Shown in pieces: positions 37,111 through 49,461 of a stretch of 64,000 bases of DNA. The stretch is taken from contig OZ035962.1 of the NCBI GenBank assembly GCA_964034945.1, forward strand, positions 98,166,784 to 98,230,783, given 5' to 3'. Position numbers and translations under genes: made by a program. Source of the stretch: Chrysopilus asiliformis. Its lineage: Eukaryota; Arthropoda; Insecta; Diptera; Rhagionidae. The number at the start of each line of letters is the position of its first letter. The first letter of the stretch is position 1. Below the pieces are notes generated by a model. It did no database searches, was not told where the DNA came from, and saw nothing but the letters and a program-made list of their open reading frames with translations.

Positions 37111-39033
37111 AAGGTTTTTCAAAATAAAATAAGCAAAAATACTTATTGTGAGAAAATTGTAAAGAAAATTGGATTTAAAAAAAATCATTTAACTTCACCA
37201 AATATTCAAATTGAAAATGGATTCGCATTCAACTTACTCGCCTTTTTTAATTCCGTATGTCTTTTATCAGTTTCGCTAACTCCAGAATAAGAACTTTTTA
37301 ATAGAAATAAAAGTTGTACCCGAATTATTAAGCTATATCAAATCAAACTATCTTACTTGAAAAGTTTTTGTAAATAAAAATTTTGCTAACAAAAATTCCT
37401 TTTTTTTTATTTAAACCAACAAATTTATTATCAAATCAAACTTAAAGAAATTTTCTGTCCAAAACACCTCAATTGGAATATTCCAACACCAAAAAAAAAA
37501 ACAATTTTGCTCGCCTTTTAGCACACGAAAAAAACAAACATCCCCTATTGTCAAGGGGCTTTAGGCCGATCTTAAGAAAACAATGTTCATAGCGCTTCAA
37601 ATATTTGTCACGTCAACCTCCCCTATTTTCACCACAAATGTGTCAATCTCTTGCTCGCTCAAATCCATTTTTAATCAAAGTAATGAAGCCGAGTTTATTG
37701 AAATATCAAATTACAGAAATAAATATTGGCAGACATGCAATAACGTCGTAGTCATACAAGCTGCCAATTTTTATTTAACAACCACATCGCGCCATATTTA
37801 TTAATTCACCCCTCTTATAAGTATACAATATAACCAAAAAAACAAAAAAAAAACCCCGAAGTTAATTGGACTTCGCGTTTAAAGCCACATGTGAACCAAT
37901 TCACAGATATGAGAGAAATCGTCAGTTGGGCAAAAATTGCTTGGTTTAACACTAGGCCAGGGGTGGCTGCGGCATCATTTCAACCCAAAATGTGGTGACA
38001 GAGTAAACATTCGCTACAGATTCAAATTACAATTTTATGTCAATAATATGTTGCAACATAACTTACACTATTTATTCAGGCAGTTACCATTTCGATATTT
38101 TATTTTTCATATAATTTTTTTAAAAAAATGTGTTTCGGAGCAACGTGTTGTTGGTTCTGTTGTACGAAATAAAAATGTTCATTGTGATTCAAAAAATTAT
38201 ATAACCTTTTAAGTCAATTCATACTTCCTGGGGTGGTCTTATCTTCAGCATCCTTGCAACATGCCGAATGTCTTAACATATCTGTTTTGTTGTTATTCAC
38301 CTTTTCATTCATAAAGAACCATTCATTCATTCGGAGCGAAAAAAAACTTTTTGGGGGTTAGATGCTTTTTAAGAAGAATGAAAAATTACTTAGTATTCCC
38401 GGATGTGTCAATATTTTTGTAGGTTTTTCGTAATTTAAGAGTTTTTTTATCAATTAAGTCAGAAAATACCTGGGGTGGGAAATGTTATCGTAACGTAACC
38501 GAATAACGAAAAAAAAATTACAACTTTTTCTTCGAAATAACTGACTTTACTGAAGGAGTAAAGAGGCTTTTGTAATAGAAATTTAATTCCATTACAATAA
38601 CGAAAAAAGTAATTCCATTACCTCGTTATCGAAAAAAAGTATTTCGTTTTTCGATATTTATTTTTGCGTTGTTTTATTTCGTATTATTTTTTTGAGGAAT
38701 ATCATCAAGTATGTCACCTGCATAGAACATCATTAAAAAGATTGGAATAACATTTTTAATGATATTTTGATTCTTAATCGGACTTCGTTTTAGCCAGATT
38801 CTAATTCTAGAGACACGAAAAAAAAACATTTTTTATCGTTACAGAGCAATAAAACCTAAGTGTATTCGATATATTTTTCCTAAGTGTATTCGATATATAC
38901 ACTTTCAATAAACTAAAATTAAAATGCTACAAAAATCGATATAAAACAAGTTCTCTTTTGAAATTTATTTACTTTGAAAATAAATATAACTGGGAACCCT
39001 TTATAATATTTGAAGTACATTTTATATTAAAAA
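37111..39033. other. Anonymous AT-rich DNA
   Basis: No gene was supported. 38542-38572 is a 31-bp block identical to 40871-40901. Several GTTATCG/CGTTAC words cluster at 38480-38665, possibly a degraded element. Confidence 0.4.
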
Positions 39034-39351
39034 CTAGCTTGCATACCCGTCGTTGCCGGGTTAAATTTTTTCAATTTTTTTTTTTTGTAGTCTATGTTGG
39101 AGCTAAATTTCAAGCCAATCAGCTCGGTAGTTTCCCCGCGAAAGGGTATCATACAGGAAGAGCTAAGTTTCGAGATCACTTTACCCCCTCCCCTTACTCC
39201 CCCCACCCCTCGCGCTTCTTTTCCGTATGCCTATGTTGGAACCAGAACTACCACAGACACTCATGCCAAATTTCAAATCAATCGGTTCAGCCGTTTTTGC
39301 GTGACAGAGGAACAGACAGACAGACAGATACCAACTCATTTTTATATATTA
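39034..39351 (-). mobile_element. Non-autonomous Helitron, family A, copy 2
   Basis: On the minus strand the 3' end is CCCGGCAACGACGGGTATGC followed by AAGCTAG, at 39034. The 5' part ends abruptly after TAATATATAAAAATGAG because a second copy begins there. Internal blocks match the other family-A copies. Confidence 0.8.
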
Positions 39352-39816
39352 CTAGCTTGCATACCCGTCGTTGCCGGGTTAAGTTTTTTCAAATTTTTTT
39401 TTTTTTTTTTATGGTCTATGTTGGAGCTAAATTTCAGGCCAATCGGTTCAGTAGTTTCCCCGCGAAAGTGTAACGTATCGCAAAAATAAGTTTCGAAATC
39501 ACTTTACCCCCTCCCCTTACTCTCCTACCCCTCGCGCTACTTTTCCATATGCCTATGTTGGAACCAGAACTACCACAGACACTCGTGACAAATTTCAAGT
39601 CAATCGGTTCAGCCGTTTTTGAGTGAAATAGGAACAGACAGACAGACAGACACCAACTCATTTTTATACCCGTATGGTGAAACCAAAGGGTATATTAACT
39701 TTGCTTTACCGTTTGTAACGCCAAGATCCCGTCATCACACACAAAAATGAATTACACCAGTGTGTTTAGAATGATAAAAAAAATTGAATTTTCCATGTCC
39801 GTCCGTCTGTCTGTCC

Positions 39817-39910
<94 letters not shown>

Positions 39911-40307
39911 GGCGCGGATTGCGGGCGCACGGATTGAGCTAGAGACTTGAAATTTTGCGCAGATTCGTTTTTTGTAAAATGCGAGGCTAAGTTCGTTAAT
40001 GGGCAAAAATGGACCATTAAGGGGGGTACCCCCCATACGAACGAAAACGATTTTTGCGAATATCTCAAAAACGGTGCATCTTATCAAAAAAGTCCAAGAA
40101 CAAAAGTTATTCAGGATGTTATTCTACATAAAACTCCCATACATCAAAATCCGATTGGAACAAATTTTAAAAAATCCTATTGGAAAGTTTGACTTCATAG
40201 TGGAATTTTGATAAAACTGTTCGCCATTCACTTAAATCACCATACGGGTTTTCAATAATTGCCAGATTGGCAATTATAGCTTTTGTTATGTTTATATATT
40301 AGTATGA
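39352..40307 (-). mobile_element. Non-autonomous Helitron, family A, copy 3, with nested DINE-like element
   Basis: The 3' end (CTAG at 39352-39355 on the plus strand as CTAG) directly abuts copy 2 in the same orientation. The 5' end, TCATACTAATATATAAA inverted, is at about 40291-40307, displaced by the DINE-1-like element inserted at the TTTTTATA near the 5' end. Two adjacent same-orientation copies suggest either insertion of one into the 5' end of the other or a tandem event. Confidence 0.75.
39661..40297 (+). mobile_element. DINE-1-like element, family B, copy 2
   Basis: Same parts as copy 1: 13-bp inverted repeats at 39668-39680 and 40237-40249, a longer (GTCT)n core at about 39799-39910, and the 3' hairpin at 40257-40275. 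High similarity to copy 1 outside the microsatellite indicates recent activity. It is nested in a Helitron. Confidence 0.8.
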
Positions 40308-41070
40308 TTTAGTATGATATGATTTCTCAATAGCCAAAACAATAGCCAAAATCTAATATGATACTGGAGTTAGTATCTTAAATTTTTATGTAGCTCTTAT
40401 TATTTAGCGCCACAATTTATTGTTTGCTTTCTGGAGTTTTTAAAAATCGCTTCTTCACACACAAGTTGAAAGTTATTCTAATAAATAAATGTAACTAGAA
40501 ATTTTCTTTGAAAAGTCAACGTCCAGAAACTTTTCTAAAGACTTTTCTTTTCTTCCCTGGCTTGTATAAAATAAATTCTAATTTCATTATAAGCACGAAG
40601 TCAACATCTAAAACCCGTAGTTTTAACAAAGTCGGTAGGTAGTAAGAAAAAACTCTAGCAAATTTTCTAACTAAAGAGTTACATTCAAAGTTACTGTAAT
40701 TGCTAAAGGCTCTTAGAGGTCGCGATTTTTTATGCTGGTCGTGTCGATTATGTGTCTTGTTTACATCCGGTCTAAACGAACATAGAGGAATTGAAATTGC
40801 ACAGTAGGTTGCCTTAAGTTGAAACTTTTAATAAATAATAGCAACAACTATACCGATATGAATGAATCTATGACTTTACTGAAGGAGTAAAGAGGCTTTT
40901 GCAAACTTTACTGACAGCTCATTTCCGTTGCCTGTCTAACACAACCATTACATGTTATCCTAGAAAATAGCATAGAAAAATACACAAATACTAAATAATA
41001 CCATCATACAACATCTGAGTATTCACATATGTGACGATAATCTGAAATATATATATATATATATATATCA
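40308..41070. other. Anonymous DNA, (AT)n tract at the right
   Basis: Holds the second copy of the 31-bp block (40871-40901) and an (AT)n tract at 41047-41068. No gene was seen. Confidence 0.5.
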
Positions 41071-41662
41071 GTTGTGATCAACACGGAACTTTTCTCTGCA
41101 ATATTTAGTTTCAGAAGAAATACAATACATAAAAAATTTTTTTTATAAATATCCCGAGAACTGTTGAAGACACGTAAAAACCATTAAAGGAGAAAAAGAC
41201 GCATAGTTTAAAGAAAATTTTCAAAAAACTTGATTTCTTTGAAATATATTGAGAGCCGTTAGAGATTGTGAAAATGGTAGTATGTAAAAAAGCAAAAAAT
41301 GTAGAAAATTTCATATCTTTAAATTTTATTATATTAATGTTTTCACAAAAGTACGATATTTTTCAAAAAAAAACAATATTGTGTGGGAGGTACTCGTTAT
41401 GGCTAACGTCACTTCTCCAAAAAATGATAGAAAACTATGATTTTCGTAAAACTCATTTACAAAAAATTTCAAGTCGCTAGGTCAACGCGTTCTCGTGTTA
41501 TTTGAGATACATAAGACGGACAGACCGACAGACAGATGACCGGACATCCTCATAATTTTACTTACGAATTACGTACTGATCAGAAATTTTCTATCTGCCT
41601 CCGTTCTCGAATCGGTCTCCGTCATGAATACAATACTTTCTCTCTATAGCACAGGAAAGTAA
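41071..41662 (-). mobile_element. DINE-like repeat, family C, copy 3
   Basis: In reverse, the 5' part reads TTACTTTCCTGTGCTATAGA...AGAAAGTATTGTATTC, then a short GTCTGTCGGTCTGTCC core, 'GAGAACGCGTTGACCTAGCG', and a tail ending near TATTGCAGAGAAAAGTTCCG. Both ends carry versions of TCTGCAATA in opposite orientation, a subterminal inverted repeat. This layout parallels family B. Confidence 0.7.
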
Positions 41663-42703
41663 AAAAAGAAAAACAGGAGAAAAACCTCATTGAATCGTTC
41701 TGGTGAAAACACACTTCGATGCCATCATTTTGTAGTAACAGCAGAACCATCAAAGTGTTACACTCTTAGTTACATTTAATACACACAATAATACGCCCCC
41801 TGAGAGTGCTGTTGCCGCGATATATACGATTGGTGAATTTGGGTTTTTGTTGGTGTTTCGATTGCGTTGTTGAACGGGTAAATCGTTTGGAAATGGAGTG
41901 CTTTACGACATACATCATTATGTAATGGTACCAAGTTTCTGGCGCCTGATTTGACGTTTTTCTTAAAGTTTCTTCCCCATTCTACAACACAGAAAAAAAA
42001 ACGATTCAACAATCTTATGTATATTTCAGTAGAAGTTCCCATCCCCAATCCTTACCACCGCATAGCTGCAAGGTAGAAAATTTATTTTCAAATACATACC
42101 ACCACGCGTCAATTCATTTTGATTTGATACTTCTCTCAACTTGTAATGAGTTTTCACTTCATACTTTGCAAATCACTAATGTTTAAGGGTTTGACAGCCG
42201 AATGAAGCATTTCAGGTAGCTAAGGGTTGCAAACACCCCCTTAAAACCACGCATTTCTGCTATGCAACAAATAAAACATTTTACTCCGTCAACAAAATCA
42301 TATTGGATACATTAACGACTGTATTTAAAAAAAAAAAAAAAGAATCTCCCCGTTAGGATTCACTTCGAAAAGCTTTCATCTAATGAGCTTTTAAGTTTAA
42401 TTTTATTGGTGTGATTAAACACGATTTTATAACGTTGTACTTAAAAGCAACTGTAGCAATTTTTTGATTACAACAATTTTAGTATTACATTTCGAATTAT
42501 GAACAGTCGGTTACTAACAACCACATCTAACCCTTTTTTGGCACTTTTTAATTTCTTTCACTTAATGTTTGTTTTGAATTTTAGTGACCGGTTTTATTAC
42601 CGAATTGTTACAAGTCATTTGTGAGTTTCTTTTTGTGATTTGATTTCTTTTTACCTATATTTTAAACAAACAAAATTGTCGTATATCTGCTATAAATAAT
42701 TCA
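41663..42703. other. Anonymous DNA
   Basis: A 90-codon open frame at 41776-42048 on the minus strand has no recognisable domain. No transposon ends were found. Confidence 0.4.
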
Positions 42704-42706
42704 TTA

Positions 42707-43259
42707 AGGTAAGGATACACGATGAGAGACTTTGGTATCTGGTCTCCAGGGTACAAAAGGCAAAAATCTCCAAAGTGTATACACGATCACAGGCATTTAA
42801 GTCTGGAGATCAAAAAATAGATCTCCGGAGACGTTTACTAAAAAGTCTCTAAAAGCAAAGTCTCTAGAGTGCATACACGACGCAGGTATCTCGGCTCCAA
42901 GCATAACAACAATATCACTAATCCAAAATATAAAATATGTAAAACACTTTTTTTCTTTATAAAAATTTACCTTTAAACTCAAAACAACGAAACAAATTCT
43001 CGTTTCCACAAAACAATTTCTTGAAATGTCAAAATTCGTCTCCTGAGACCAAGAGATAGATATCAAAACGTTTTGAAGACCGGAGACGCATTAAAAAGAG
43101 TAGCTACACGGCAAGAGACTTAAGTCTCCCAAGAGACCCGAGAGACTTGTACTTGGAGATAAATCTCCGGTCTCCGAAGTGTATACACAGGTCTCTTTGT
43201 ATCCAGAGGCGAAATTTTTGGTCTCAGAGACCAAAGTCTCTCGTCGTGTATCCTTACCT
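42707..43259. mobile_element. GTCTC-rich MITE with TTA target (family I)
   Basis: The terminal repeats start AGGTAAGGATACACGA on both ends and extend through GAGAGACTTTGGT with small changes. TTA is duplicated at 42704-42706 and 43260-43262. The interior is built of many GTCTC/GAGAC and GTGTATACAC words in both orientations, so almost the whole unit is internally repetitive. The target fits PIF/Harbinger. Open frames across it are incidental. Confidence 0.85.
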
Positions 43260-43262
43260 TTA

Positions 43263-45170
43263 GAGTTCTTGTAGCGTCCATTGCATTGATTGATACGGAT
43301 TGAGAACCCCATATTTGAAAATAGTCAAAGCCAAGCATTAACCGTCAATGGGAGGTGGTATCGAATGACATGCTAAATTTTAAATTGGTATGGACTTGAC
43401 ATTTATCTCCCAAGAATACCATTTTTTCCCAAGAATGGTGCACTTCCAAGGGAAAAACGAATGAAAGAAAGACCACGAAGACCTTTGAGCAAAATATATA
43501 CAGAAACTGTGCCGTCAAAAATGGAAATAGATACGGCAAATAAAACCTAGGGTCGTTGACAATAAAATCTGGAAGCAATTCACGAGAAGCCCCGCGACAA
43601 CGTAAGGCACGATGAGAAAGAGACAAAAAAGGGAGAACGCGCATTAATCTCATGCATAAACATTGAAGTGCAAGTTATCTTGCTTTTATCCAAGTACATT
43701 TTATATAAGCAATTCTACTACATCTTTTGCTTTCTAGTGTAAAATCCGTATTATCAGTTTTGCAACTTATCAATGTTAGATGATCAAACAAAACTAAGTA
43801 ATTAATACGAATATCTCTGAAAGTTAAATAAGCTCTTCTCAATATATTCAAGGTATTTACGAATGCAATCATGCATAATATCATACATATTTGCTTTATT
43901 GATTCACGTTAATACTTTAGATCTCAAGTCCACCATATTTCCTGTCCTATTATTAAATTGAGATACCGAAGAACAAACACAAGTGAGATTCAAAGATTAT
44001 GGCGTTGAGTATATGTTTAATTACTCAACACTAATATTATATCTACCTATAATAGACACAAACTTAATAGTGGCTTGTCAAATGATTAATGCATACAATA
44101 TATCAAAATCGACAAATTATTTGAAACTTTTGATAATTGAAATTAACAGGACAGTTGACACACTTCATATGACTTACGTGTTACATTAAAATATCGGTCA
44201 ATATATACTTAGATTATGTTGTTACACAATTCAAAATTCTGTTAAGCGAAATCCAATTTGACCATGCCATCACTTAAATGTGTACTCGTAACATATACCA
44301 ATTAATGGATCCAAATGTAATGAAGTTTGCTCATCGGAAAGCCTTTCCAGAGAGGATTTACTGATATTGCATCGATTTCGTGTATTCTGATAGATTCATT
44401 AGACGCAGTCTTGCGTATTGTTGTGATAATGGAATTTTACTTGAAACAACCCAGTTTCATAACCCAGTAATTTACATAATTGTGTTAACACTGCTATCCT
44501 ATAAATATGAACTATCATCTTTATAAAATCTTAGGCGCTTCTGCTTTGTGTTTCAGTTTTTTTAGATTGCTTGTTTTTGTCTGTGGTGTTTATTGTCTGT
44601 GAGAGCCAAATGTTGTAATCGAATATTAACCCACTTCCAATCACCCGATTGACTTAAAATTTTCCATACATACGTAACTCCGATGACAATGCTAAATGTC
44701 TGTATGCAATTTGCCACTCCTTTTACCAAGAAGTCCAATCTCTTGCTGTCTGCTAAACCATTGAAGGAATTTTGACGCCAAGAAAGGTTTTCACCAACCA
44801 AAAACTCCTCCTTCCCTTGCCTGTAAACCCGTTGACTGAAAACCCCTTGCCTGTTATCTCCTCAAACATTACAGCAATTTTGATACTGTTTTCGCCATAG
44901 GATAAATTGTCCCCCAAAGAAAGTTTGCGCCAACTAAAATCTACCCCATACCCCTTGCCTGTAAACCCCTCTCCTGCTATCTCCCGAACTGCTGAAGTTT
45001 GGCGAAAGACAGACGTTATATTTGATTTTTATTCTTACTAATCAAATTCAAAATGACTAAAAAGGATCAAATATTATAAAAAAATCAAAATTAAAAAAAG
45101 CTTTTATTAAAAAAGGTACTAAAAAGCAAAAAAATAATTTATGATAATTGGCAATAATACCTGTTAGTTT
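43263..45170. other. Anonymous DNA
   Basis: No gene was supported. Around 44805-44990 the phrase 'CCCTTGCCTGT(A)AACCC' recurs about three times in a loose array. Confidence 0.4.
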
Positions 45171-45705
45171 TTTTTACTTTCCTCTGCAATAGAGGGAAAG
45201 TATTGTATTGATGACGGAGAGCAACTCGAGCACGAGAAGCAGATACAAAGTGTCTGATCAGTACGAAATCCGTTTCAGGCAAAATTATCTGTCTGTCTGT
45301 CGGTCTAGCCGTTTAAATAACTTGAGAACGCGTTAAGCTAGCAACTTGAAATTCTTTTTAATTGAGCTTTACAAAATTCGTAGTTTTTTATCAACTTTTG
45401 GAATTAATGAATATAAAAAAAATTTAAAGTATGTAAAGTTTTCTACATTTTTTGCTTCCATGATTTTTTTGTATTTCTAACCGTGTTGAAAACCGAAAAA
45501 AATAAAGTTTTTTTTTTGGAAAATTTCTCGGAAATTATGCGCTTTTGAAAAAAAGTGCTTGTACAGAAATTCAACGAAAATAAAATTTAACGACATTTAC
45601 TTATCTTAAATGGTTCTCGAGATTTTTGGAAAAATACATATTATTCTTTAAAGAAACTAAATATTGCAGAGGGAAGTTTCGTATTGATTGCAACTGATAT
45701 TTTCA
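45171..45705 (+). mobile_element. DINE-like repeat, family C, copy 4
   Basis: Starts TTACTTTCCTCTGCAATAGA with GGGAAAGT following, a palindromic 5' hairpin (ACTTTCCTCT pairing AGAGGGAAAGT). It continues with 'TGACGGAGAGCAACTCGAGC', a short GTCTGTCTGTCGGTC core and 'GAGAACGCGTTAAGCTAGCA', and ends near TATTGCAGAGGGAAGTTTCG. CCTCTGCAATA at the start and TATTGCAGAGG at the end form an 11-bp subterminal inverted repeat. This is the most complete family-C copy. Confidence 0.75.
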
Positions 45706-48373
45706 TTGAATATTTAGAAAAGTACAATGGCGAGCTTGTAAATAGAAGCTATTAAACGCAATTTAAAGTATAAGTTAAATAATTGGCCGTAAGGTTTTCC
45801 GTATGTTAAATTTAAATTTTATACATGAGTCACGTTGAGTGCTTATGTTGATAATAAAATCAAACTACCTTCAAAACATAAAATGGCGATTTTTTATATC
45901 CCAAAACTTTTGAAGCCCGAGTAATAGTGGTAGGGGGACCTCTGGTAGTGTAATAGCCATATAAAAAGTCGCGAACAACTCCATACAAAAAATCGGTTTC
46001 GAAAAGCCTAAAACGAGCATAACGTATTTAAATGTTGAAAATCAAAATTTCCAAAAATTTTCCAAAAAAAAGCCTTCGAGGACACAACACTCTGTTTTAC
46101 AAGATTTAATCGAAATACAAAAATAATTTTTCAACATTCTCGTTCGGTTGTTTAACAATTTTCTTTGTCAACGATTCAAGTTGCCAATTTCTCTTGCGAT
46201 CTCCTTTCCTTCGGAAAACTTGTAGCAATTCTGCGGCAACAGCTCCCAAATGAGTTACAAAATATGTAAATGAAAACCCCTTTCTACAATTCTGACTATA
46301 TTACCCGGCCTCCATCCATAACCTACTTTCATGAAATTCTAACAGCCACCCCAGCGAGTTGAGAGCAACCCTCAAGTTCGACGGCAGTGGCGGCTACTAG
46401 GCTTTATGAACTTTAAAAACAAAAAAAAAAACCAAACAAGAACAAACGTTTTGCAAAAAGAAAAAAAAACCCTTCGAAACGAACGCTGAAAAACCCCAGC
46501 CTGAAGGGAGGCAAAATTAAAATACAACAAAACATGGCAATTTGCATTTTAATATGTCATTTCGTCAAATAAAATTTTTCGCTTAAGAAAATTTTCCGAG
46601 TCTCGTTCTAAATCACATACACACGCACACATTCGGGTATCCTCTCTGACTGCAACCCCTTTCACTTCCACCAAATCCTTGTTAAATTTTCTAAAACTGA
46701 AAATATCCTGGAAGAACAATTCATACGATGAGGCAATGATAGGCTCAGCAAGGGTACAATAAAGGCAAATGCGTACAGGGAAATTCTCTTCCACTAACTG
46801 AGGATGGAGCGGGTGACTTATCCCTTTGCAGGCATAGCTTCGCAAAACTTTCGGGGCAGCATAATTCGTTGCTGAAGAAAATTTTGCAATGGTGATGACG
46901 ATGGCGGATGACGGACGTCGGATGGGATTTCGGGAGAGCATGTATAGGAAGCTTTAAAAAGCCGGTTTCGGGATTCGACAACTTCCATCCGTGTCACCCC
47001 ATGGCCGTCATACACTCTGGTGGGGATACTAGGTTTTGTACAACTTTATTATCCATAATGTTGTCTCCGCACAAAGAAAGGATCCAAACGAAATTCCGGC
47101 TCGAAAACACCGACAAAAATTTATACCCCAACCCTCCAGGATAGTGGTTGGCGTTAAAGTATATAGGCGCTCGACAGTTCCGTCGGAGCGACTGCGAAAA
47201 TCCTGCCGGCTACAGGATTTCGCCCACGGGCGACCAAAAAGGGGCTCCGGCAGGGGGAGCGAACCGTGGCGGGTTGTTAGTTCGGCAACATAAACTCATA
47301 TTGAAGCGGTTCCTTCGGGGTGTATATCTGTGCACGGGAAATGACTAATCAACATAATTCCTTTAGCTTTCATTGTTCAAGGATTGTATAAATAGAGGAG
47401 AGGATACCTAAGAAATGAAAGAATGAATGAATATGCGAAAAAAGGAGAATGATGAAAACTTTTTCTTGTGCTTAAGCAACTTTTCAATTGTGTCTAATGA
47501 CATTTTAAGACAATGGCCGTCGTGTAGATGGGCTTGCTTGAGGTCGATGTGGGAGGAGGTATGCCAACGGATGAACATTTCAATATAGTACTTTCGTCCT
47601 AAATACTCTACTACAGACTGTCCTTGTATACGAGACCGGTTGCCTCGCTATTCCGGGATAATGATGGCCTCCTTCTACATTTTCTCGAGACCGCTAAGTT
47701 AACGGAACTACATTAGCAACTTTATCTTCAGTGTCGCAAGAAGTTAAGCAGAAAATTGTTGTCCTTTCAAAATGAGAGAAAAAACAAATTCATTTTCCCC
47801 AACGAAACAGATGGCTGAGCATTGAAAAAGAAAACTCTGTAATTGCGCTTACACTGCCTAAAACACTAACAAATGGATTACTTTGGAGGTACTTCGGAAA
47901 AAAAGGATATATACATCGGAATATAGACTGAAACCCAAAGTAACACACTGTGCCGTGGAGGCTTTAAATGCATAACGAAGAGACATTTAAAACAAAAACA
48001 GTGGTAGTCGATTCAACTCTAGCGCGCGACAAAAAATCTATTTAGAAATTTGTCACAACTTTAGAGTAGGTACCAATAATAGTTATTCCCGGTCTTATTT
48101 CTTTTAATAGAAATCTTAATTTTGCTACCAAAAATTTTCTTTTTTCCACGCAAATTTTTCAACTTAAATGATTTCTATTTAAAAAAAAACAGGTTTCTTC
48201 GGTAAAAGTTGTTTTTAAAACACCTCTTCAGCATTGGGTTTTTTAAAACCAGAAGAAAAAATTCAGTAAAACGACATGGAAGAAAGGGCATTAAAAAACC
48301 AATTCTGGTGTAAAATGTTGTTTGAATACTTTGCTAGATATCGTATTCACAGTCAGACTTTAACAAAATAGTA
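45706..48373. other. Anonymous DNA with a GC-rich island
   Basis: Mostly AT-rich, but 47150-47290 is clearly GC-rich (CCTGCCGGCTACAGG, GGGGCTCCGGCAGGGGGAGC). It recalls the 5' region of a non-LTR retrotransposon, but no reverse transcriptase or A-tail is present. Overlapping open frames at 46549-47348 have no recognisable domain. Confidence 0.4.
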
Positions 48374-48986
48374 CCAGGAAGACCGAGCCATGCTCGGCGA
48401 CCTCAAAATCCTATTTTTGCCGATTTTTGGGGAAAAACTAAGTTCACATTATCTTTACAGAGCTTTTCCAGAGTTTTTAAATTCCCGACCTAGAAAGTTA
48501 GAACCAAAACTAACGCGCGATAATCGCTGTCACCGATTTTTGAAACATTGTTTTGAGACACCAGGTGAGGGGTATCGATGGAAGAGAAAAGTCAGGTTCG
48601 TAGTGAAAAAATCGAAAGCCCTTAGCCCCCTTAGTAATACTGTAAAGTTTCATTAAGATCGGACCACTCAATTCGAAGATACCAGGCGAGGGGTATCGAG
48701 GGGAGGGAAAAGTCAGGTTTGTAATGAAAAAATCGAAAGCCCTTAGCCCCATTAGTAATACTGTAAAGTTTCATTAAGATAGGACGACCCAATTCGAAGA
48801 TATCAGGCGAGGGGTATCGAGGGGAATTTTCTCAGAGGTGAGACCTATCTAGATCGATTCTTTGTCCCCGAAAATCCCTAACCACCAAGTTTCGTGAAAA
48901 TCGTTAGGCGGGTTTTCGAGATCGTTTCTGCAGACAGACAGACAGTCAGACAAACAGACAGACATTCCTCGTATTATATTATAGGA
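48374..48986 (-). mobile_element. Non-autonomous Helitron, second type (family J)
   Basis: On the minus strand it begins TCCTATAATATAATACGAGG preceded by A. It ends with a perfect hairpin CCGAGC-ATG-GCTCGG followed by TCTTCCTGG and T. A TC start, a 3' hairpin and a CTRR end (here CTGG) define a Helitron. It contains just over two 121-bp tandem units (starting at about 48561, 48682, 48803) with 'GAGGGGTATCGA' and 'GAAAAGTCAGGTT'. It lacks Rep/helicase. Confidence 0.8.
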
Positions 48987-49461
48987 TATAAAATGGTATA
49001 GAAAATATAAGAAAAAACATAAGGAAAGCTACAATTGCCTCGGGACAGTCGTCAAATACTCTATATGAGGCCAAAACAAAATTTTTATGAAAAAAGTCAA
49101 TTTATGTGGGAGAGGTGCAAAGAGTAGGTATTTTTGGATTTCGATGTCTGGAATGGCTAAGTACAATCATATTCTTAAGACACTTCGTGTTAATCAACTT
49201 TTCGCTATGATGCACCGATTTCAATAAAATATAAGGTAGGTGGGGGTAATAAGGCCCACCACTTAATAAGGCCCAGGGACGAAAAATCATATTTCCAGGA
49301 CAGGTACAGATCTGGTTTTGTGCATGTTTGTGCACAGTTTCAAAAGAAGTTATTTCGTGCAGAAACAATTACGCGGTCTCGCACTGGTCAATTGCCACAG
49401 TCAATCAAAGGCAGTTGGAGTGAGTGTTTTCACTTTTTTATAAAATTAGCTGAACGAAAAG

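Noticed and set aside
39094..39489. 131-171-codon open frames at 39 kb
   Set aside because: They lie in two adjacent non-autonomous Helitrons and match the same frames in the 25.7 kb copy read in reverse; repeat shadows.
43091..43338. 72-73-codon frames on the minus strand
   Set aside because: Mostly inside the GTCTC-rich MITE.
46549..47348. Cluster of open frames on both strands
   Set aside because: Several frames are open on both strands in a GC-richer stretch; none has a recognisable domain.
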